NCBI GenBank assembly: GCA_025924755.1
Contig: JAICHT010000247.1
Location: 1 to 5,391, forward strand
Origin: Chitinophagaceae bacterium
GTDB lineage: Bacteria > Bacteroidota > Bacteroidia > Chitinophagales > Chitinophagaceae
DNA: 5,391 bases
Direction of reading: 5' to 3'
Positions 1 through 5,391 of this stretch are shown piece after piece (positions within the stretch are counted from its first letter, which is position 1; every line of letters starts with the position of its first letter). The translations under genes and the position numbers were made by a program. Under the pieces are notes generated by a model. The model saw only the letters and a program-made list of their open reading frames with translations. It had not been told where the DNA came from and searched no databases.

Positions 1-3000
1 ACCTGTTTTAACCTGGCTTTGTTGGTGCCGGTTTGCACATAATTAAGAATGGCATTGAAGGTTTGCGATTCAAAGTAAAGCGAATCAGGACGGTTAATGA
101 AATAGCATTTTAGAATATTATTCTTAAGGATCATCCGCTCAAAGCCCAGGTCTACCGCCAGTTTGCGGCAGCGTACCGTAACAAACAGTTCCTGCACTTC
201 CGGAGGCAGCGGACCAAAGCGGTCTTTAAATTCTTCTTCCATTCCTTCCAGTGCTTCGTTGCTTTCGCAATTATCGAGGCGGGTATATAGCGACAGCCGT
301 TCGGTGATATTTTCTACATAGCTGTCCGGAATTAAAATTTCCAGGTCGGTATCAATGGTACAATCCTGCACAAAATCGTCCTGCTTTGTAATTTCTTCTT
401 TGAACAACTCTTTAAATTCGGTACGCTTTAATTCACGGATGGCTTCTTCCAAAATCTTTTGATAGGTTTCAAAACCAATATCAGCCATAAAACCACTTTG
501 TTCGCCGCCCAGCAAGTTTCCGGCTCCCCGAATATCAAGGTCCCGCATGGCAATTTGAAAACCACTGCCCAGTTCGCTGTGTTGCTCCAGGGTTTGCAGG
601 CGCTTACGGGAGTCGGCCGGCAGGGTGCTCATAGGAGGCGCTAAAAGATAACAAAATGCTTTTTTATTACTACGGCCTACCCTGCCCCGCAGCTGGTGCA
701 GATCGCTTAATCCAAACTGGTGGGCATTGTTTACAATAATAGTATTGACGTTTGCTATATCTACCCCGCTTTCTACAATATTGGTGCATACCAGCACATC
801 GTACTTTTTATCGATAAAATCAAAAATGCGCTCTTCCAATATATGGCCTTCCATCTGCCCGTGGGCAAATCCAATACTTAAATCGGGGCACAAGCCCTGG
901 ATCATATTGGCCATTTCCGGCAAGCCCTGCACCCGGTTATGAATAAAAAACACCTGACCACCCCGCTCGGCTTCGTAGTAGATGGCATCACGCACAAAAT
1001 CTTCGTTATATACCCGCACCTCTGTTTGTATGGGCTGGCGGTTAGGCGGCGGCGTATTGATAATGGACAAATCACGGGCACCCATTAAACTGAATTGCAA
1101 CGTTCTTGGGATAGGCGTTGCCGTTAGCGTAAGTGCATCAACATTGGTGCGGATGGTTTTTATTTTTTCTTTATGGGCTACGCCAAATTTCTGTTCTTCA
1201 TCAATAATCAGTAAGCCCAGGTTTTTATACTTTACATCTTTACCCAATAAAGCATGTGTTCCTATAATGATATCTATTTTCCCTTCCTGCAGTTTTTGAT
1301 ACGTCTCTTTCTTTTCTTTAGCCGATTTAAAGCGATTAATATAATCTACCGTTACCGGAAAGTCTTTTAAACGGTCAGCAAAGGTTTTATAATGCTGAAA
1401 GGCCAGGATGGTGGTTGGTACTAATACGGCAGCCTGTTTACCATCAATACAGGTTTTAAATGCCGCACGAACAGCAATCTCTGTTTTACCAAAACCTACA
1501 TCGCCGCATATTAAACGGTCCATAGGTGATGCAGCCTCCATATCCTTCTTCACATCGGCGGTAGCTTTGCTTTGGTCGGGAGTGTCCTCATATATAAAAG
1601 AAGCTTCCAGTTCGGTTTGCATATAGTTATCCGGTGTATGCTGAAAGCCTTGCTGCGCCTTACGTTGCGCATATAGTTTTATTAAATCAAAAGCAATTTC
1701 CTTTACCTTGGTTTTGGTTTTTTCTTTCAGCTTTGCCCATACGTCACTACCCAGCTTATTTACTTTGGGCACCGTACCTTCTTTGCCGGTGTATTTGGCA
1801 ATTTTGTGCAGCGAGTTGATATTGACATATAAAATATCGCTGTCTTTATAAATAATGCGCACCGCTTCCTGCAACCTTCCGGCCACTTCTATTTTTTGTA
1901 AACCACTGTAGGTGCCAACTCCGTGATCGATATGGGTTACAAAATCGCCGGGCTGCAACTCCCGCAAGGTTCGCAACGTGAGTGCCTTATTTTTATTATA
2001 GGCTTGTTTTATTTTGTATTTATGATACCGTTGAAATATCTGGTGATCGGTATAACAGACCGTTTTTAAATCTTCATCAATAAACCCTTCGTGAATAGCC
2101 GTAGCGATCGGATTGAAAGCGATCTCTTCTTTTAAATCTTTAAAAATGCTGTACAGCCGCTCTAACTGCTTTGGATTTTCAGCAAATAAATTCAGTTCAA
2201 AACCTTTGCTTTTCCAGCTTTTTAAATCTTTAATCAATAAATCAAACTGCCGGTTAAAAGAAGGCTGCTCTTTTGTATGAAATTCAATTTCATATTGAAA
2301 AGATGCAGGTTGCTGATGTCCAAAATGCACTTGATGCCTTTGCTGTAACTGCTTTTCAAATTCTTCGGCCGTAGTAAATTCTTCTATGCTGATATTCTTT
2401 TTTTCCAGTTTATCGTCCTGGTCTTCTTTGCCCTTAGTATCTGTATTTCTGAGTTCTAAAAACAATTGTAAATCTTCTTCGCAGGTTAATAACCGCTCGT
2501 GGCATAAGGCGGCATCCTGCATCCATATTACCGTATTCTCCGGCAAAAATTCCAGTAGCGAAACTTTTTCTTCATCTTCAAACTGCGTATCTACATTGGG
2601 TATAATGCTTACCTGCAGCAAGCGGCGTTCGCTTAGTTGAGTTTCGGGGTCAATGATGCGGATGGAATCTACCTCGTTGCCAAACAACTCGATACGATAG
2701 GGCTTTTCATTACCAAACGAATAAATATCCAATATACCACCGCGTATAGCAAACTGGCCCGGCTCGTACACAAAATCGGTACGTTCAAAACCAAACCCCA
2801 CCAATTGAGTCAGCAGCGCATCTATATCCAGCACATCGGCTGTTTTTATATAAATGATATTGGAGGAGATGGCTTTTGATATCACTACTTTTTCAAACAG
2901 CGCTTCCGGGTAGGTAACCAATGCACCGGCCCGGTTGCCTGCCGGCACCGAAAACCGGGTAAGGGCTTCAGCCCGAAGCATGATATGCGACGAATTAAGA

Positions 3001-3299
3001 AGGCGGTAATTTTTTCTGTTCTTAAAAGAAGAAGGAAAGTAATAAATGTTTAGTGCCTGCGTTAAGCTTTCCAGCGTGTTATGAAAATAAGCGGCCTCTT
3101 CTGCATCGTTACAAATAAATACATGATTAAGCTGTGCACACGACGCATGTAAAAAAGTAGCCGCAGCCAAAAACTGGGAGGCACTCCCCCGCAGGTTTTT
3201 TACGTATATACTATCAGGCCGGGCAAATGAAAGCCTGTCCGCCAGGTTAAAAAGGCAGGGAGAATTTTTCCAGGCATCTAATAACTCCACAACGTTCAT
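1..3299 (-). CDS. mfd: Transcription-repair coupling factor Mfd (C-terminus cut by window edge)
   Basis: Mfd is a cytoplasmic ATP-driven DNA translocase. It pushes stalled RNA polymerase off lesions and recruits UvrA for nucleotide excision repair. All 1099 codons seen are open. ATG at 3299-3297 is the only usable start: an in-frame stop lies at 3329-3327 with no start codon between. Approximate layout: UvrB-like module at residues 1-330, with the UvrA-contact-type segment AIRGGILDIYSFG around R186; a charged linker at 287-302; the RNA-polymerase-interacting domain near 435-525, with HIDHGVG at 456-462; and RecG-like translocase lobes near 560-940. Translocase motifs are Walker A GDVGFGKT 599-606, Walker B DEEQ 700-703, TATPIPRT 727-734, QLRGRVGR 869-876, and the TRG motif at 918-936 (RDLDIRGAG, GGEQSG). 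The C-terminal regulatory domain includes RFGPLPPE 1027-1034. E. coli Mfd has 1148 residues, so probably only 20-50 residues are missing. The UvrB-like part lacks helicase motifs, as in all Mfd. No frameshift or missing catalytic residue was seen. Confidence 0.97.
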   Translation of the reverse strand, partial: MNVVELLDAWKNSPCLFNLADRLSFARPDSIYVKNLRGSASQFLAAATFLHASCAQLNHVFICNDAEEAAYFHNTLESLTQALNIYYFPSSFKNRKNYRLLNSSHIMLRAEALTRFSVPAGNRAGALVTYPEALFEKVVISKAISSNIIYIKTADVLDIDALLTQLVGFGFERTDFVYEPGQFAIRGGILDIYSFGNEKPYRIELFGNEVDSIRIIDPETQLSERRLLQVSIIPNVDTQFEDEEKVSLLEFLPENTVIWMQDAALCHERLLTCEEDLQLFLELRNTDTKGKEDQDDKLEKKNISIEEFTTAEEFEKQLQQRHQVHFGHQQPASFQYEIEFHTKEQPSFNRQFDLLIKDLKSWKSKGFELNLFAENPKQLERLYSIFKDLKEEIAFNPIATAIHEGFIDEDLKTVCYTDHQIFQRYHKYKIKQAYNKNKALTLRTLRELQPGDFVTHIDHGVGTYSGLQKIEVAGRLQEAVRIIYKDSDILYVNINSLHKIAKYTGKEGTVPKVNKLGSDVWAKLKEKTKTKVKEIAFDLIKLYAQRKAQQGFQHTPDNYMQTELEASFIYEDTPDQSKATADVKKDMEAASPMDRLICGDVGFGKTEIAVRAAFKTCIDGKQAAVLVPTTILAFQHYKTFADRLKDFPVTVDYINRFKSAKEKKETYQKLQEGKIDIIIGTHALLGKDVKYKNLGLLIIDEEQKFGVAHKEKIKTIRTNVDALTLTATPIPRTLQFSLMGARDLSIINTPPPNRQPIQTEVRVYNEDFVRDAIYYEAERGGQVFFIHNRVQGLPEMANMIQGLCPDLSIGFAHGQMEGHILEERIFDFIDKKYDVLVCTNIVESGVDIANVNTIIVNNAHQFGLSDLHQLRGRVGRSNKKAFCYLLAPPMSTLPADSRKRLQTLEQHSELGSGFQIAMRDLDIRGAGNLLGGEQSGFMADIGFETYQKILEEAIRELKRTEFKELFKEEITKQDDFVQDCTIDTDLEILIPDSYVENITERLSLYTRLDNCESNEALEGMEEEFKDRFGPLPPEVQELFVTVRCRKLAVDLGFERMILKNNILKCYFINRPDSLYFESQTFNAILNYVQTGTNKARLKQ

Positions 3300-3387
3300 T
3301 CGGGCTGCAAATATACTAATGAACCTTCAGGAGTTTTGGAGGTGGAATAGAGTTTTTTTGTTAATTTACCTTTTTAAATTAAATTAA
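3300..3387. other. Divergent intergenic region between mfd and the propeller gene
   Basis: These 88 bases separate two start codons facing away from each other, so promoters for both genes are expected here or just inside the genes. The half next to the plus-strand gene is very A/T-rich and ends in a short AAATT direct repeat (two copies, then AAATG containing the start codon). Neither start has a purine-rich Shine-Dalgarno sequence at the usual distance, which is normal for Bacteroidota. A plus-strand TTTG at 3335-3338 could serve as a -33 element. The best partner, TAATTTAC at 3362-3369, matches the -7 consensus poorly and is spaced rather widely, so I do not call that promoter. No terminator-like hairpin or RNA gene is apparent. 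Confidence 0.8.
3308..3315 (-). promoter_or_regulatory. Possible Bacteroidota-type -7 promoter element for mfd
   Basis: On the minus strand the bases read TATATTTG, an exact match to the Bacteroidota -7 consensus TAnnTTTG. It lies 8 bases before the mfd ATG. I see no TTG/TTTG -33 element at the expected distance upstream, so support rests on this one word. If it is real, transcription would begin within a few bases of the start codon and the mRNA would be almost leaderless. It could equally be a chance match in an A/T-rich stretch. Confidence 0.3.
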
Positions 3388-5391
3388 ATGTCGCTGAAAC
3401 TGCAAGGAGTAAGACTGCTAGTGTTGATGGCTATCGGAGCCGTATTCTTTTTACATCGTACCCCCCCAAAAGTGGATGACATTAGCCTTAAAGTTTTTTT
3501 AAAGGCTAACCTGGCAAAAGCAACAGGAGATGACGAGGAGGAACAGGAAGCCGATTTTACCAAAGAAAGAATTCTACATGAATTTGAAATGCTGCGTAAC
3601 CCGGTTACTGGCACCATACCAAGGAATATTCATGCTATAGAAAGGGAGGCCGCCAGTAAAATCCCAGACCGGAATCCTGAATATAACCCGCTGTTATCCG
3701 GCATTACCGGTACGGGTTCTATCAACACGCAAAATAATTATGTGAGTGTAGGTCCAAACAACCAGGCCGGCAGAAGCCGTACTTTGGGAATTGACCGGCG
3801 TAATACCAATATTATGATTACCGGCGGCACTACCGGGGGCATTTTCCGCAGCACCAATGCCGGTGCTTCCTGGACTTTTGTTTCCGGTGAAAACGATATC
3901 AGAAGCTGCAATGCGGTTGCACAAGACCCTATCAACCCAGATACCTGGTATTGCGGAACCGGCGAAGCATACTTCGTAGAAAGTGCACAGGATATAGCCG
4001 GCACTTTTGGCCACGGCATTTTTAAAAGTACAGACAATGGCGTTACCTGGAGCAAACTTACCACCACCGAAGGCAATCAAAACCAGTTTGATAACCCATT
4101 TGATTTAGTACATCGTATAGCTGTGCATCCTACCACCGGTTATGTGTATGCCGCAGCTCACCGCCGTATTATGCGTTCTAAAGATGGCGGAGCCACATGG
4201 GAGCAGGTACTGGGAAGCACTACAACGAGCACCGCATTAGGCGGCCTGACGGAGGTAATTATCCCCTCCAACGGCTCAAAAATATATGCAGCGGTTACCG
4301 GCGAAAATCCCGACAGGAACTTAGTAGGCGTTTGGGAATCTGCTACCGGCGATGCATCCAGTTGGAAACGAATAGCCGGTGGTGTTTCCGGACAGCCGGA
4401 TTCTGTTGCCGGTTGGAGAGCTTATAAAAAATGGGGACGCATTGTATTGGCGTTAAACAGTACCAACGACAAATTATTTGTGTTATATAAAAACGGCGAT
4501 TCTGCCTCCGGCCCCAGCCCAAGGCCCGAAGCCGACTTATTTCGCTATAATATTTCCAACAGCACCTGGGATAATTTATCAGGATTTGTGCCGGATGAAC
4601 CCAACTTTAATTTGGCAGGTATTGATCCCTATAGCACCCAGTTCAACGGCTTTGATATGTCGATTGCTGTAAAGCCCGATAACGACAATATGTTGTTTAT
4701 TGGAGGTACGGTTTTGGAAAGGGTTGATTTAACACAGACGCTTCCGGCTAAAAAATTCAGGCGTATGGGCGGATATGGCAAGGGCTTCTTCCCCGATTCG
4801 GAAAACAATTTTATTTACCCGGATCACCATCCTGATATTCACGGCATTTATTTTTTGCCGGGTAATAATGATGTTCTTTATACTGCCAGCGATGGTGGTA
4901 TTCACAAAACGGCCACTTCGGTTTTAGCCGACACTGTAAGGTGGCAGCCCCGCGACTCTATGCTGCAGACCCTGCAATATCAATTTGTAAATATTAGTCC
5001 CGAAACCGATTTCGATTTTATTATTGGCGGCGCACAAGATAATGGTACGCTTATAAATTTAAATGCTCCGCTCAGCCAGGAGCATATACAAATTGGTGGC
5101 GGAGATGGTGCAGCGGCGGCTATTTCTAACTTTACCAAAAACGGAACTACCTGGAAGCAATCCTGGTATTCTACTATCAGCCAGGGTAGTATATATCGCG
5201 ACAACATTTCACTTAATACCTCCACCAGTTCTATTAGCGAAGACAGCTATACCGAAATAACACCAACGGGTTTGGGTGGTAAAGGCCAATGGCTTACACT
5301 CATCGTAAATGACCCCGACTCTTCGCAGGATTTATATTACAATAATCATAATAAATTATACCGCACTACCAATGCCACTACTGTTACCTCC
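3388..5391 (+). CDS. Exported Asp-box (BNR/VPS10-like) beta-propeller protein, C-terminus cut by window edge
   Basis: 668 codons are open to the window edge. The ATG is the most upstream start possible, because an in-frame TAA directly precedes it. Residues 10-22 are hydrophobic after basic K4 and R9, which fits a signal peptide or signal anchor. There is no lipobox cysteine nearby. An acidic stretch at 47-56 and a NPVTGTIP segment at 71-78 follow. The propeller region starts near 121 with VGPNNQAGRSR. Asp-boxes of the S-x-D-x-G-x-T/S-W type lie at 155-162 (STNAGASW, Asn replacing Asp), 214-221 (STDNGVTW) and 264-271 (SKDGGATW), with a relic SDGG at 501-504. Other motifs are DHHPDIH 479-485, GGAQDNG 547-553 and GGDG 571-574, which I recall from VPS10/GH74-like 'BNR repeat' proteins of Bacteroidota. 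Such proteins are usually secreted, often by type IX secretion with a C-terminal sorting domain, not visible here. Substrate and activity are unknown; glycosidase activity cannot be claimed from Asp-boxes, which are structural. Confidence 0.88.
   Translation, partial: MSLKLQGVRLLVLMAIGAVFFLHRTPPKVDDISLKVFLKANLAKATGDDEEEQEADFTKERILHEFEMLRNPVTGTIPRNIHAIEREAASKIPDRNPEYNPLLSGITGTGSINTQNNYVSVGPNNQAGRSRTLGIDRRNTNIMITGGTTGGIFRSTNAGASWTFVSGENDIRSCNAVAQDPINPDTWYCGTGEAYFVESAQDIAGTFGHGIFKSTDNGVTWSKLTTTEGNQNQFDNPFDLVHRIAVHPTTGYVYAAAHRRIMRSKDGGATWEQVLGSTTTSTALGGLTEVIIPSNGSKIYAAVTGENPDRNLVGVWESATGDASSWKRIAGGVSGQPDSVAGWRAYKKWGRIVLALNSTNDKLFVLYKNGDSASGPSPRPEADLFRYNISNSTWDNLSGFVPDEPNFNLAGIDPYSTQFNGFDMSIAVKPDNDNMLFIGGTVLERVDLTQTLPAKKFRRMGGYGKGFFPDSENNFIYPDHHPDIHGIYFLPGNNDVLYTASDGGIHKTATSVLADTVRWQPRDSMLQTLQYQFVNISPETDFDFIIGGAQDNGTLINLNAPLSQEHIQIGGGDGAAAAISNFTKNGTTWKQSWYSTISQGSIYRDNISLNTSTSSISEDSYTEITPTGLGGKGQWLTLIVNDPDSSQDLYYNNHNKLYRTTNATTVTS
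3850..4200 (+). repeat. Three Asp-box repeats within the propeller gene
   Basis: Three Asp-box motifs are coded at 3850-3873 (STNAGASW), 4027-4050 (STDNGVTW) and 4177-4200 (SKDGGATW), 59 and 50 residues apart. Each is preceded by a short hydrophobic strand ending in a basic residue (GIFR, GIFK, IMR), which is the usual beta-hairpin context at the turn between strands of a propeller blade. The spacing fits roughly one motif per blade. The repeats are divergent at the DNA level, so they mark old protein repeats and not a recent tandem duplication. Confidence 0.75.

Noticed and set aside
982..1299. Plus-strand open frame of 105 codons, plus other plus-strand frames between 459 and 2879
   Set aside because: They are antisense to mfd, whose frame is continuous and carries all helicase motifs. 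Their translations are Ser/Ile/Cys-rich nonsense without start signals.
3694..4080. Two overlapping minus-strand open frames (128 and 112 codons) opposite the propeller gene
   Set aside because: Both lie wholly antisense to a well-supported coding region, overlap each other in different frames, show no recognisable domain, and are rich in residues expected from complementary reading of Gly/Thr/Asn codons. They are best explained as shadows.
4197..4672. Plus-strand open frames at 4197-4427 and 4478-4672 inside the propeller gene
   Set aside because: They lie in other frames of the propeller gene. The main frame is uninterrupted through the region and carries the family motifs, so these are not separate genes or evidence of a frameshift.
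4980..5260. Opposed small open frames near the right end (minus 4980-5225, plus 5063-5260)
   Set aside because: Both overlap the intact propeller frame, including its GGAQDNG and GGDG motifs, and have no independent support.
1..5391. Possible novel defence system, mobile element, CRISPR array or RNA gene
   Set aside because: Nearly every base belongs to two long, intact genes of recognisable type. The only non-coding stretch is 88 bases and shows no repeat array, inverted terminal repeats, or tRNA-like or riboswitch-like structure by eye.

Overview
The window shows two divergently arranged protein genes, both cut by the window edges, with 88 bases between them. The sequence suggests a member of the Bacteroidota, probably near Chitinophagales/Chitinophagaceae. 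The reasons are the absence of Shine-Dalgarno sequences, the A/T-rich start regions, a TAnnTTTG-like promoter word, the style of the Mfd protein, and a secreted Asp-box propeller protein of a kind common in gliding or type IX-secreting Bacteroidota. The lineage is inferred from these features, not from a database search.

Left 61% (1-3299, minus strand): the transcription-repair coupling factor Mfd. I read all 1099 codons in the window and the frame is open throughout. The UvrB-like module, RNA-polymerase-interacting domain, RecG-type translocase with all main helicase motifs, TRG motif and most of the C-terminal domain are present. Only the last few tens of residues should lie beyond position 1.

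Middle (3300-3387): a short A/T-rich divergent intergenic region. It must hold the start signals of both genes. A TATATTTG word lies just upstream of mfd. No RNA gene or clear hairpin is visible.

Right 37% (3388-5391, plus strand): the first 668 codons of a large exported beta-propeller protein with Asp-box (BNR/sialidase-type) repeats, related in style to VPS10/GH74-like 'glycosyl hydrolase BNR repeat' proteins. It has an N-terminal hydrophobic export segment. Its C-terminus, where a type IX sorting domain would sit, is outside the window.

The two genes have no evident functional link: one is a cytoplasmic housekeeping DNA-repair ATPase, the other an envelope or secreted protein. I found no CRISPR array, mobile element, tRNA/rRNA, toxin-antitoxin pair or defence-like cluster. 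The most open question is the function of the propeller protein.
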